A stretch of DNA of 41,876 nt from the NCBI GenBank assembly GCA_003599575.1, contig QZKV01000173.1, positions 1 through 41,876 of the forward strand, read 5' to 3'. Below the pieces are notes generated by a model that saw only the letters and a list, made by a program, of their open reading frames with translations, searched no databases and had not been told where the DNA came from. Made by a program: the position numbers and the translations under genes. This DNA comes from Desulfobacteraceae bacterium (GTDB lineage Bacteria; Desulfobacterota; Desulfobacteria; Desulfobacterales; Desulfosarcinaceae). Shown here piece after piece: positions 25,643 to 34,762 of the stretch. How positions within the stretch are numbered: position 1 is the stretch's first letter; each line of letters opens with the position of its first letter.

Positions 25643-26089
25643 CTAGGAATCCGAGGACGAGGGGGTGGACTCGGAAGGATCGGGCAGGGGAACTTTGAAG
25701 AATTCAACCCCTTCACGCCGCAGGGTTTCCTCCTCCTGGGCGGTGCTGACCCCGCGGATGTTGCGGGGTTCGCTCGCGCCGTAGTGGATCTTCAGGGCCT
25801 CCTTGGCAAAGTCGGTGCCCACATTGTCGAAATTGTTTTCCACAAAGTGCATGACGGCGCGGGCCATGATCTCCTGTTCGGAAAGAGGCCTCCGCTGCGG
25901 CGGGATCGCGGGGGCCGCATGTTTGATCCCTTTGATGGCAAAGGTGGATGGAATCCGGGTCACATCGGTATCGTTGCAAACCGGACAGGCGATCAAGCCT
26001 TGACGGCATTGCTGCTCAAAGGCCTTTGAATCCTCAAACCAGCCCTCGAAGCGATGGCCGCCGCTGCATTGTAAATCATAGGCGATCAT
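25643..26089 (-). CDS. DUF1178 family protein
   Basis: A 148-residue protein. MIAYDLQCSGGHRFEGWF with a later CPVC pair (about residues 35-38) gives the typical DUF1178 zinc-ribbon-like N-terminus, followed by a helical domain with FVENNFDNVGTDFAKEALKIHYG and a GVSTAQEEETLRREGV tail. Function is unknown in this widespread proteobacterial family. The ATG at 26089 has GGAAGG at about 5 nt; longer frames are rejected. The Ser/Pro/Thr-rich C-terminus is probably disordered. Confidence 0.85.
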   Translation of the reverse strand: MIAYDLQCSGGHRFEGWFEDSKAFEQQCRQGLIACPVCNDTDVTRIPSTFAIKGIKHAAPAIPPQRRPLSEQEIMARAVMHFVENNFDNVGTDFAKEALKIHYGASEPRNIRGVSTAQEEETLRREGVEFFKVPLPDPSESTPSSSDS

Positions 26090-26354
26090 GATGCCTTCCA
26101 CCCTTTTTGTTGAAATCCGCAGCAAAATACCACATGCGCGCACCACATGAAAGAAATTAATTGACAGAACGTTCTTTTTCATCAAACATTACGCTGCGTT
26201 CCGCGGATGCTCTCTGGCGCGGCGCATCTGTTTGAGCGCATTTTACGGGTCGCGCTGCTTGGCCTTTTGATGCCATGATGATATGCATTCCATTCTGCAT
26301 GCGGAAGAGAGTTCATTTGCGAACTCAAAAATAGATCCAAGAGGAGTATTGCCA

Positions 26355-27017
26355 ATGCCTGTGCGGATGAAAACCGGATTTCTAGTGGTGCTGTTGTTGT
26401 TGATGGGCGCGACCCTCCATGCGGCCGAAACACTGTATGTCTCTGAAGAGTTTGAAGTCACTTTTCGCAGCGGACCCGGTAATGACCGCAAAATCCTGGC
26501 CATGGTGCCCGCCGGCCGCGTGGTCGAGCTGATCAACAAGGGCGAAGAGTGGTCCGAGGTACGGCTGCCCAGCGGCAAGGAAGGCTGGATCCTGACCCGT
26601 TACTTGACCGATAAAATGCCGAGTGCGCTGCAATTGGCCCGCCTGGAAAGCAGGCACACCGAAATGTTGGCCCAGAACAAGGAGTTCCAGAAAAAAGTAT
26701 CCGATCTGGCCGCTGAAAACCGGGCCTTGAGCGCCCAGCTGAAACAAACTCAGGAAACGCTGGCCGCAGCGGAAGCCAATTATGAAGGCCTTAAAAACGA
26801 CTCGTCCGATTTCATGAAGTTCAAGGCTGATTATGAAAAGAACCGCAAGGAGTTGATCGAAATCCGGGGAAAAGCTGAAAAGGCTGAAAGCCAGCTCAAC
26901 CGTTTGGCCAGCAGTCAACTGTACGAAGGGATGATTTACGGCGGCGGTTTGATCGTTTTCGGGTTTTTGGCGGGCTATATCCTGAAGCGGCCCAAGCGCC
27001 GCTCGCCGCTGATGTAA
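26355..27017 (+). CDS. SH3-domain, coiled-coil, membrane-anchored protein (TIGR04211/YgiM type)
   Basis: A 220-residue protein with a signal peptide (about 1-24), a bacterial SH3 domain (about 26-92: LYVSEEFEVTFRSGPGNDRKI, WILTRYL), a long coiled coil (about 100-190) and a C-terminal transmembrane helix (about 195-211) with a basic KRPKRRS tail. This layout matches TIGR04211/YgiM proteins. The SH3 domain would lie in the periplasm, possibly on cell-wall or envelope partners. The ATG at 26355 with GAGGAG at 8 nt is preferred to an upstream ATG at 26283. A TTGACA at 26161 might belong to a promoter for it. Confidence 0.87.
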   Translation: MPVRMKTGFLVVLLLLMGATLHAAETLYVSEEFEVTFRSGPGNDRKILAMVPAGRVVELINKGEEWSEVRLPSGKEGWILTRYLTDKMPSALQLARLESRHTEMLAQNKEFQKKVSDLAAENRALSAQLKQTQETLAAAEANYEGLKNDSSDFMKFKADYEKNRKELIEIRGKAEKAESQLNRLASSQLYEGMIYGGGLIVFGFLAGYILKRPKRRSPLM

Positions 27018-27069
27018 AGAGGAAAGCTGAAGTTGGTTTTATCCGGTAATCACCCATGGTTGTGTTGCG

Positions 27070-28713
27070 ATGATCGATATTGAAACTGATGTCCTGGTGA
27101 TCGGCAGCGGTGTGGCCGGTTTGTTGTTCGCCCTCAAAACGGCCGAGGTCGGCAGCGTGGCCCTTGTGACCAAAAAGGAAGCCATGGACAGCAGCACCAA
27201 CCTGGCTCAGGGCGGCATCGCCTCCGTGTTCGGGGATTTGGACTGCTTTGACATGCACATCGCCGACACATTGAACTCGGGCGATGGCTTGTGCAATCGC
27301 GATGTGGTGGAAATGGTGGTCAAGGCCGGCCCGGAGCGCATCCGGGAACTGATCAAGCTGGGGGTCCGTTTCAATAAGGCCAACAACGCAGCGCTTGAAA
27401 ATGACCTGCATGCCCTGGATCTGGGACGGGAAGGCGGCCATTCCTGCAACAGGATTGTGCATGCCAATGACATGACCGGACAGGAAGTGGAACGGGCTTT
27501 GCTGAGCCAGGTGCGCAACCATCCCAACATCCAGTTATACGAGAACCATATCGCCATCGACCTGATTACCCATTCAACCCGCATGAAGAGAGGCCTGGTC
27601 ACCACCACCCATGAGGATTTTTGCTGCGGGGCCTATGTGCTCGACCGCAGCAGCCTGCGGGTCAAAACTTTCGCCGCCCACATCACCATGCTGGCCACCG
27701 GCGGCGCCGGCAAAGTCTACCTGTATACGAGCAACCCGGATATCGCCACGGGCGATGGAATCGCCATGGCTTATCGTGCCGGGGCCACGGTCGCCAATCT
27801 GGAGTTCGTCCAGTTTCATCCGACCTGCCTGTATCATCCGCAAGCCAAAAATTTTCTCATTTCGGAAGCCGTGCGCGGCGAGGGCGGCATCCTGATCGAC
27901 GGCACGGGCAACCCGTTCATGCGCCATTACGATCCGCTCAAGGATCTGGCCTGCCGGGATGTGGTCGCCCGGGCGATCGACACCGAACTGAAAAAAAGCG
28001 GGGACGAATCGGTCTTTCTGGACATCACCCATCGGCCGGCGGACCTGATCCGGGAACGTTTTCCCAATATTTACGCCAAATGCTTGAGCCTGGGCATCGA
28101 TATGACCCAGGCGCCCATCCCCGTGGTGCCCGCCGCCCATTACATGTGCGGCGGGGTGGTCACGGATAATCGCGGCCGCACCGATATCCAGAATCTTTTT
28201 GCAGTGGGCGAAACCGCCTGCACGGGTCTGCACGGCGCCAACCGGCTCGCCAGCAACTCGCTGCTCGAGGCCCTGGTCTACGCCCAGACCGCGGCCCTGG
28301 AGGTGATCCGGCAACTGCAAAACAAATCTTTCAATCCCCGGCCCCTGCTGCCGGCATGGGATGATGTGGGAACCAGCGACAGCGACGAAACCATCGTAAT
28401 TACCCACAATTGGGACGAAATCCGCCGTCTCATGTGGAATTACGTGGGCATCGTGCGGTCCGACAAGCGGCTGGAACGCGCCCAACGCCGCATCGACATC
28501 ATCCAAAATGAGATTCACGACTATTATTGGCATTTTAAAGTGGTGCCCGACTTGATCGAACTGCGCAACATCGCCCATGTCGCCGAACTGATCATCAAAT
28601 GCGCCCGTCAGCGCCAGGAAAGCCGCGGACTGCATTACAATCTGCAATATCCCCAAAGAGACGACCACACCTGGAAAAAAGACACCATCCTGAGGCGGCA
28701 ATTCGTCGGATAG
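27070..28713 (+). CDS. nadB: L-aspartate oxidase
   Basis: A 547-residue FAD enzyme that oxidises L-aspartate to iminoaspartate, the first step of quinolinate and NAD synthesis. FAD motif VIGSGVAGLLFALKTAE stands at the N-terminus, followed by NLAQGGIASVF, the active-site segment LGREGGHSCNRIVHA, LEFVQFHPTCLYHP, and the conserved HGANRLASNSLLEALVYA. In anaerobes fumarate is the likely electron acceptor. Length matches NadB (about 540). It is not clustered with nadA or nadC here. No strong ribosome site precedes the ATG. Confidence 0.95.
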   Translation: MIDIETDVLVIGSGVAGLLFALKTAEVGSVALVTKKEAMDSSTNLAQGGIASVFGDLDCFDMHIADTLNSGDGLCNRDVVEMVVKAGPERIRELIKLGVRFNKANNAALENDLHALDLGREGGHSCNRIVHANDMTGQEVERALLSQVRNHPNIQLYENHIAIDLITHSTRMKRGLVTTTHEDFCCGAYVLDRSSLRVKTFAAHITMLATGGAGKVYLYTSNPDIATGDGIAMAYRAGATVANLEFVQFHPTCLYHPQAKNFLISEAVRGEGGILIDGTGNPFMRHYDPLKDLACRDVVARAIDTELKKSGDESVFLDITHRPADLIRERFPNIYAKCLSLGIDMTQAPIPVVPAAHYMCGGVVTDNRGRTDIQNLFAVGETACTGLHGANRLASNSLLEALVYAQTAALEVIRQLQNKSFNPRPLLPAWDDVGTSDSDETIVITHNWDEIRRLMWNYVGIVRSDKRLERAQRRIDIIQNEIHDYYWHFKVVPDLIELRNIAHVAELIIKCARQRQESRGLHYNLQYPQRDDHTWKKDTILRRQFVG

Positions 28714-28934
28714 TGGCACCTGGCGCCTTTGTGTTTATTTTCATTGGCACCAACGGCTTTTGCCGGCTGCGACGATCATTTCAATCACGCTGATCCCATT
28801 CATCCCCCCATCGATTTGGAGCCAAGCAGCCGCTGCGGCGCACAGCCGTTGCTGTTTGAAGCAAATTTCCGGTCGCCCGGGTTGAGTGGGAAACGGTAAA
28901 TAACCTTTTTTGCCGCCCGAAGAAAGGTGGACCT

Positions 28935-30410
28935 ATGAAGCAACATTTCAGCCGCTGGCTCAATGCCGTCGCCATCGTGATTGCGCTGATGCTATGGGGG
29001 TGCGCAGGCGCCCCATTGGCGGTCGATCCGATCGACCCCGGACAGAACCCGCAGGATGCGATCGAGGAGCTTGGCCGCCAAATCGAGCGCGCAGGTCACA
29101 ACCAAGTGGATGTCCTGTCGCCCACCTGGTTCCAACGGGCCCGGTCCACCTATGCCCGGGCCCGTCAGGATGTTGAAAGCAACGCACCGCCGGAAGAGAT
29201 CCTCAAAAATATCGCGATCGCCCGCGCCGAGTTGCAGCAAGCCGAAGTGGTGGCCATCCGCTCCCGCGACCAGTTGGCCGAGGCGATCGAAAGCCGTAAT
29301 GCAGCCCGCTCGGTCCACGCGCAGCAGTTCGGCCGTGAATACGACGAGGTGGAAAGCGATTTCTTGAAGCTCACCAGGGCCATGGAAGACAATGAATTCG
29401 AATATGCGCGCAAACGGAGCCCGAAGGTCGTCGAAGCCTATCGCGCGCTCGAATTGCGCGCCATCGATCAGGCGGCGCTGGGGGATGTCCGCGAGCTGCT
29501 CCAAAACGCCGCGGATGCAAAAGTTCCCCAGATGGCCCCCAAAACGTTCCTGGAAGCCCAGGAGACGTTTCGCCAGGCCGAAAACTTTATTGTCGCAAAT
29601 CGCTATGACCGGGCCGGAATCAAGGAGCACTCCGATCGGGCCCGCTTTCTGGCACGGCGCTCCCTGGTGATCGCCGCAACCGGCCGTAGGCTTCAACAGA
29701 TGACGCCCGAGGATATCGCCTTGTGGATGGAAACGTTTCTGTTTCAAACCACGTCGCGCTTACAGACGCAGGACCAGCGCAATACCTCTTTCGAAGAGCA
29801 ACAGGACCATATTTTATCCACGGTGGATGGCATCTTGTCCGAGCTGACGCTGGCGCGCAAATCGGTCGAAGACAAAAACCTGTTGATTCAAAAAATGACC
29901 GGCCGGCTGGCCGAAATGGAAGGCGAGGCCCAGCAGGTCATGCTGGAACACCAGCGTCTGGCCGTCGAAAACCGGTTCAATGAGTTGTTTTTCCAGGTGC
30001 AGGGATATTTTCAGGCGCAGGAAGCGGACGTCATCAGACAATCCGATCAGATGATCATCCGCCTCAAAGGACTGCGCTTTCCGGTGGGCGGTGCCTCACT
30101 GCAGCAGGCGGATCAGGAGCTGCTGAACAAAGTGCAGCGCGCCATTCTGACGTTCGGCGCCCCCGAGGTGATCATCGAGGGCCATACCGACAACACCGGC
30201 GCCCCGGAAAAGAATCGGGCGCTTTCCAAACAGCGTGCCGAGTCGGTGAAACAATTCCTGGCGCAACGGTACACCCTGCCCCTCGAGAAAATCGCCACGG
30301 TGGGGCATGGCGACACGCGCCCCATTGCTTCCAACGAGACCTCGGAGGGTCGTGTGCAAAACCGGCGCATCGATGTGATTATCCAGCCGAGCCGGACCGA
30401 AAGCCCGTGA
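28935..30410 (+). CDS. OmpA-family lipoprotein with DUF4398 region
   Basis: A 491-residue envelope protein. The signal peptide ends in the lipobox LMLWGCAG (Cys about residue 23). A DUF4398-like helical region (about 40-140) and a long coiled coil follow (about 140-370). The C-terminal OmpA/MotB domain (about 375-488) has VIIEGHTDNTGAPEKNRALS and the closing NRRIDVII, which binds diaminopimelate in peptidoglycan. It probably tethers outer membrane to the wall. The preceding 221-base gap holds nothing I recognise. AAAGGTGG lies before the ATG. It ends 15 bases from the convergent transporter gene. Confidence 0.88.
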   Translation: MKQHFSRWLNAVAIVIALMLWGCAGAPLAVDPIDPGQNPQDAIEELGRQIERAGHNQVDVLSPTWFQRARSTYARARQDVESNAPPEEILKNIAIARAELQQAEVVAIRSRDQLAEAIESRNAARSVHAQQFGREYDEVESDFLKLTRAMEDNEFEYARKRSPKVVEAYRALELRAIDQAALGDVRELLQNAADAKVPQMAPKTFLEAQETFRQAENFIVANRYDRAGIKEHSDRARFLARRSLVIAATGRRLQQMTPEDIALWMETFLFQTTSRLQTQDQRNTSFEEQQDHILSTVDGILSELTLARKSVEDKNLLIQKMTGRLAEMEGEAQQVMLEHQRLAVENRFNELFFQVQGYFQAQEADVIRQSDQMIIRLKGLRFPVGGASLQQADQELLNKVQRAILTFGAPEVIIEGHTDNTGAPEKNRALSKQRAESVKQFLAQRYTLPLEKIATVGHGDTRPIASNETSEGRVQNRRIDVIIQPSRTESP

Positions 30411-30425
30411 ATCCGGCCGCCTTCC

Positions 30426-31559
30426 CTATTTCGAAGACCGAAGCTCCCGCAGGCTGGCGAAAATTCCATGCAGCATGCCCGCGAAGGTCACCAGCCAGGC
30501 CGTCATGGCAATGTAGACGAAACCTTCGGGAATAGCTGTGATCAAAGGCGCACCAGTCACTTCCGCCAGCCTTCGGGTGCAGGCCGTGTACATCCCCAAC
30601 GGAAAGACCATGCCCCAAAACAGAGGGTCGTAGCGCAGCGGAAAACGGCGGTAGCCGTGCCGCCACACGCCTAGAATGATCAGCATCGGAATCCACCAAG
30701 TGGCGGTGGCCCAGAACAAAAAGGTCAATCCTTTCAAAAACGGCAGCAACTCATATAGAAATGAAGACGGCAGTGCATTGGCGATCAACCCCGCACCGCC
30801 CAGGGTGGAGATGGCCACCGCGCCCATGTTGATCCAGTACGGCGGCGTCAGGTCCCGGGGGGAGAAGTAAAAAAACAGGTAGCGGTAGAAAATCATGGAA
30901 ATCACCCAGATATAGAGCATGCCTCCGAACAGCCAGGTGATGAAGGCCAAAAACAACACCGGCTCGCGGTACAGCTGAAAAAAGGGGGCCAGAACGACAC
31001 TCAAAACCGTGACCGACTGTGTCGCCACGATGGCCAGCAGCCAGCCGCCGTTGATGCCTTCGGCGATGGTGGGCTTCTTCTCCTTTGTGATCAGGCCTGT
31101 GAATACGCCGTATATAAGACACAGCCAAAGTGCGATCGTGATGCACCACAATGCCGCCGCTGCTTTGAAACTTCCCGTTAACAGGATCACTTGGCTGCCG
31201 AGAACACCGGATGCGGCCACAACGGTAAAATATCCCGTGGCGAGCGTATGTTCCAAAAAGTCGTTCCGGAAGCGCTGGGTGAAGAATATGATCCGGCAGA
31301 TATACAGCACCCAGAGAATTGCGTAAGCGGCGACATTGACCCCGAAGAGGGCCCTGGCAAAAAAAACAAACCCCTGGTAATAGGCCGCAATCGAAACGAT
31401 CCCGGTGGACATCACCAGGGCGAAATAGGCGGGATGCAGCTTCTCCAGGGCGTTTTTGAAAAATTGCGCCGGCCAGGTCATTTTTCCGGGCCTGTCCGGC
31501 GCCGCTGCGGGCCCGGCCATCTTGCCGCCTGTTTGTCCAAACTTCCCGGTAAGACCCAT
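30426..31559 (-). CDS. TDT-family (TehA / C4-dicarboxylate) transporter
   Basis: A 377-residue membrane protein with about ten hydrophobic helices. FKNALEKLHPAYFALVMSTGIVSI matches the start of the TDT/SLAC1-like family, which includes TehA and fungal sulfite pumps. Other helices such as WITLFGGMLYIWVIS-like segments continue to the C-terminus. The ATG at 31559 is preceded by GAGGAG at about 6 nt; an upstream start at 31604 overlaps that site. It is the last gene of the nar transcription unit, 41 bases after a small membrane protein, so a role in anion (nitrite, sulfite or dicarboxylate) export is plausible but unproven. Confidence 0.75.
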   Translation of the reverse strand: MGLTGKFGQTGGKMAGPAAAPDRPGKMTWPAQFFKNALEKLHPAYFALVMSTGIVSIAAYYQGFVFFARALFGVNVAAYAILWVLYICRIIFFTQRFRNDFLEHTLATGYFTVVAASGVLGSQVILLTGSFKAAAALWCITIALWLCLIYGVFTGLITKEKKPTIAEGINGGWLLAIVATQSVTVLSVVLAPFFQLYREPVLFLAFITWLFGGMLYIWVISMIFYRYLFFYFSPRDLTPPYWINMGAVAISTLGGAGLIANALPSSFLYELLPFLKGLTFLFWATATWWIPMLIILGVWRHGYRRFPLRYDPLFWGMVFPLGMYTACTRRLAEVTGAPLITAIPEGFVYIAMTAWLVTFAGMLHGIFASLRELRSSK

Positions 31560-31600
31560 CGGATAGCTCCTCGCGGCAATGCTGACTCGCGCAGCCCCTT

Positions 31601-32014
31601 TCACGGGTTTTTGCGTCTCGGATACAACACCGCAATCAACACCAGCGCAAAAACAATGACGAGCAAACCGGCGCCCGGCAACATGAAACTGCGAAAGAAT
31701 TCATCAGCGTTCACATGGGGCGGCGGTTCGGAAGGCGAGGGGGCAACCCGGCCGTCGGATCTGCCTGCGGGGGCCGAGGCCGGCTCTTGCGCCTGAGCCA
31801 CAAAGGTTGGCTGAATGTCCCAATGGACCGCCGCGAGCACCGATGCTTGCCCGGCGTTCAGTGCGGTCGCCGCGGCCAGCAGCAGCGCGCAGGCGATGAC
31901 CCGCAAAACAGTGCGCCCATGCCGTTGCGGGCATCTTTTGAAGGCCCGCCGCCCGTTGTCAGCTTCACACCCGGGGCAGGCCCGGCAAGCCTGATGCGCA
32001 CCCGCGCAGTCCAT
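31601..32014 (-). CDS. Small two-helix membrane protein of the nar operon, unknown
   Basis: A 137-residue protein that I cannot assign. A Cys-containing N-terminus with CAGAHQACRACPGC is followed by a signal or membrane helix (about 36-52, VLRVIACALLLAAATAL), a periplasmic Pro/Ser-rich linker, and a C-terminal helix (about 112-132) with the basic tail YPRRKNP. The four N-terminal cysteines resemble a metal or iron-sulfur site but could be spurious. Its ATG at 32014 follows the narI stop by one base, with GGGAGG inside the narI end, so it is translationally coupled. It may be a Nar accessory or a link to the transporter downstream. Confidence 0.6.
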   Translation of the reverse strand: MDCAGAHQACRACPGCEADNGRRAFKRCPQRHGRTVLRVIACALLLAAATALNAGQASVLAAVHWDIQPTFVAQAQEPASAPAGRSDGRVAPSPSEPPPHVNADEFFRSFMLPGAGLLVIVFALVLIAVLYPRRKNP

Positions 32015-32015
32015 A

Positions 32016-32738
32016 TTACGCCTCCCTGCCGTTATCCGCTAATTGGGTTTGACCGACCGCGCTCAAGGGAGCCGACGGATAGCGTCGGAATACGATCCAC
32101 GGCCGGAAAACATACGTCAAAGGCAGGCTCCAGATGTGCACCAGCCGGCTGAAAGGCGAAAAAGCCAGCAGGGCCCAGGCCGTCAATACATGGATCTGGT
32201 AGCTGACCGGCACAGGCCGCATCAATTGCGCATCGGGCACGAACGTCACCAAGCCGCGGATCCAGGGCGCCAGCGTGTAAAGCACGTTGTAGTGTCCGAA
32301 CAGGACGTTGTAGAGCCCTACGCCGATGACCAGCAGCAACCCGACAAGAGTGATCGTGTCGTTGATCGTCCCCGCCGCCTGCACCCGCCGGTTGGAGAGC
32401 CGCCGCCACAACAGCAGCGCCGAACCCACAAAAGCGGGGATGCCCACCACCAGCCCCATCCAGTAGGCCAGCGCCATGTGGGCCTCTTGATGGATGCCGA
32501 ACAGATCGAAGGCGCTCTGCGGAATCAGCAGGCCGCCGGCATGCCCGAGAAAAGTGCCCACAATGCCCCAGTGAAAGATCACGGAACCGTAGACCAGTGA
32601 TTTCTTCTCCAGAAATTCGCTGGAACGGGCATTCCACGCATAGCGGTCGCTGATATAACGGTAGGCATGCCCGAGCACGAATACGGCCAGGCACAAATAG
32701 GGAAATACGGTAAAAAGCAAAGTATAGGTGAGATCCAT
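32016..32738 (-). CDS. narI: Respiratory nitrate reductase, cytochrome b subunit
   Basis: A 240-residue membrane subunit with five helices. It anchors NarGH to the membrane and passes electrons from quinol through two b hemes. The heme-ligand histidines are found in the E. coli-like arrangement: His56 and His66 (VIFHWGIVGTFLGHAGG) and His183 and His201 (QIHVLTAW, RLVHIWSLP). AAGGA precedes the ATG. It follows narJ by 18 bases. The downstream small membrane gene overlaps its ribosome site. Confidence 0.93.
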   Translation of the reverse strand: MDLTYTLLFTVFPYLCLAVFVLGHAYRYISDRYAWNARSSEFLEKKSLVYGSVIFHWGIVGTFLGHAGGLLIPQSAFDLFGIHQEAHMALAYWMGLVVGIPAFVGSALLLWRRLSNRRVQAAGTINDTITLVGLLLVIGVGLYNVLFGHYNVLYTLAPWIRGLVTFVPDAQLMRPVPVSYQIHVLTAWALLAFSPFSRLVHIWSLPLTYVFRPWIVFRRYPSAPLSAVGQTQLADNGREA

Positions 32739-32756
32739 AATTAGTTCCTTCAGGCT

Positions 32757-33293
32757 CTACCGAACGATTTCCTCCAGGCGCATGCCGTCCATTGCCTCAC
32801 CCACTGCCTCAAGCAGGGCGGCATACATCGGCGCGTCGGCCTGCAGGCGCGCGCTCAGGCTTTTCATATCGCCCATGTTTTCCCAAACCGTGGTCATGGC
32901 ATCCTCGTCGCGGCATTCGGATAGAAATTCCAGCATAAGCGGCAGATAATCGGGTAATTCGGGACTCGTGCAGTCATACCCGGCCCGGTCATAGGTCTGC
33001 CGCAGCCGCACCAGTGCGACGTTCCTTTTGGAGGAGTCGCCGTAAAGATGATGGGTCATGTTCAAGGTGGCGCCCGGGTTTAAATCGAAGGCCGTCGTAT
33101 AGGTCTGCTGGAGTGCCGTGAGTTCGCAATGCCGCATCGCCGCCAGCACTGCTTCCAACGCGGCTTTCTCAGGACCGCCGGCCATCCGGGCGACCACTTC
33201 CTGCAATTCGGGAAGACGTTCCCACAACTCGCGGTCCGGATAGTGCAGAAGCAGTGATAGCAATTTGCAAACGGTTCGGGTGGAGGACTTCAT
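32757..33293 (-). CDS. narJ: Nitrate reductase assembly chaperone
   Basis: A 178-residue TorD/NarJ-family chaperone needed to insert the molybdenum cofactor into NarG before membrane attachment. Family marks are KLLSLLLHYPDRELWERLPEL at the N-terminus and TYTTAFDLNPGATLNMTHHLYGDS in the middle. It is shorter than E. coli NarJ (236), as in many non-enteric homologs. AAAGGAG precedes its ATG. It lies 41 bases after narH. Confidence 0.92.
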   Translation of the reverse strand: MKSSTRTVCKLLSLLLHYPDRELWERLPELQEVVARMAGGPEKAALEAVLAAMRHCELTALQQTYTTAFDLNPGATLNMTHHLYGDSSKRNVALVRLRQTYDRAGYDCTSPELPDYLPLMLEFLSECRDEDAMTTVWENMGDMKSLSARLQADAPMYAALLEAVGEAMDGMRLEEIVR

Positions 33294-33334
33294 AGGCTCC
33301 TTTCGACAGCAGGCCCGCAGGCCGCGGCGACATT

Positions 33335-34762
33335 CTAGCTAGGTTCATCCGCAAAGCCGCTCAGGCCCTGCACCTCCAGTGTAGAGCCGTGCGCGACCGT
33401 TCCGCGCGTAGGCACCACGTAGCGTTCTTCAAAGGGCGCCAGCGCCAGCAGTCGATACATTTCCTCCAGGGTGCTCTCGCTCAGGCCGGTTTCTGACTGC
33501 CGGGGTGAATCTTTTTCTTCTCCCACACGCCGGTTCCGCATGAATTGCCGCAGCGCCATCAGGCGGTGCAGTGACAGGCGCACGGGCGCCTCGTCGCCGG
33601 CCGTGAGCAGGTTGGCCATATATCGCACCGGAATGCGCATGTGATCCAGGATGTCGCCCGAATCCTTTTCCGCCGCGTAATTTTGCAGCGGACTCAGCGG
33701 CGGGATGTACCACACCATGGGCAGCGTTCGAAATTCGGGGTGCAGCGGCAGGGCCAGCCGCCAGGTTTTGATCAGCTTGTATACCGGCGAGCGTGCGGCG
33801 GCTGCGAGCATGCTGGCGCTGATGCCCTGGGCATGCGCGGTGGCTTGAATCTGCGGATCGCGCGGGTCGAGCAGGATCTCCAAATGGGCCGGGTAGACCT
33901 CCTGGTCCGTAGCGGCCGCGGCGGCCTGGAGAATGCGTTCGGCATCGTACAGGATGATGCCCACGTATCGGATGCGGCCCACGCAGGTATGCGCGCACAA
34001 GGTGGTTTGCCCCGACTCGATGCGCGGGTAGCAGAAGATGCATTTTTCGGCCCGCCCGCTCTTCCAGTTGAAGTAGGTCTTCTTGTAAGGACAGCCGGTC
34101 ACGCAAAACCGCCAGCCGCGGCAACGCTCCTGGTCCACCAGGACGATCCCGTCTTCTTCACGTTTGTACAATGCGCCCGAGGGGCATGAGGCCGCGCAGG
34201 CCGGATTCAGGCAGTGTTCGCACAGACGCGGCAGGTAGAACATGAACACGCTGCGAAACTGCAGGTAGGCGGCGTGGTCCAGGTCCTTGAAATTGACATC
34301 CTTGGGCGCGGTCTCGCCGGCGCCGGCCAGATCGTCTTCCCAGTTGGGCCCCCACTTTAAATCGAGGGGCTCGCCGGTGATCTGCGAGACCGGCCGGATG
34401 GCCGGCTGGTGTTTGCGACGCGGGCTGTCGATGAGGCGTTCGTAGTTGTAGTTCCACGGCTCGTAGTAGGCATCGATGGTGGACAGATCCGGGTTGTGGA
34501 AAATGTTCAACAGCTTGTGCGCGCGGCCGCCTGCACGCAAGGCCAGGCGGTTGCCCTGCAGGTGCCAGCCGCCGTTGTGAAGCCGCTGATCCTCCCATTG
34601 GCGCGGGTAGCCGATGCCCGGTTTGGTTTCGACATTGTTGTACCACATGTACTCGGCCCCTTTGCGATTGGTCCAGACATTCTTGCAGGGAATGCTGCAA
34701 GTATGGCAGCCGATGCATTTGTCCAGGTTCAGCACCATGGCGAATTGGGCTTTAATCTTCAT
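33335..34762 (-). CDS. narH: Respiratory nitrate reductase, iron-sulfur subunit
   Basis: A 475-residue subunit that transfers electrons between NarI hemes and NarG. Cysteine clusters for one 3Fe-4S and three 4Fe-4S centres are visible: KCIGCHTCSIPCKNVW near residue 15, CEHCLNPACAASCPSG near 185, CRGWRFCVTGCPYKK near 218 (with the Trp typical for the 3Fe-4S centre) and CIFCYPRIESGQTTLCAHTC near 243. The conserved GPNWEDDLAG segment is present. Its ATG, with GGGGAGG upstream, overlaps the narG end by 11 bases. Confidence 0.95.
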   Translation of the reverse strand: MKIKAQFAMVLNLDKCIGCHTCSIPCKNVWTNRKGAEYMWYNNVETKPGIGYPRQWEDQRLHNGGWHLQGNRLALRAGGRAHKLLNIFHNPDLSTIDAYYEPWNYNYERLIDSPRRKHQPAIRPVSQITGEPLDLKWGPNWEDDLAGAGETAPKDVNFKDLDHAAYLQFRSVFMFYLPRLCEHCLNPACAASCPSGALYKREEDGIVLVDQERCRGWRFCVTGCPYKKTYFNWKSGRAEKCIFCYPRIESGQTTLCAHTCVGRIRYVGIILYDAERILQAAAAATDQEVYPAHLEILLDPRDPQIQATAHAQGISASMLAAAARSPVYKLIKTWRLALPLHPEFRTLPMVWYIPPLSPLQNYAAEKDSGDILDHMRIPVRYMANLLTAGDEAPVRLSLHRLMALRQFMRNRRVGEEKDSPRQSETGLSESTLEEMYRLLALAPFEERYVVPTRGTVAHGSTLEVQGLSGFADEPS

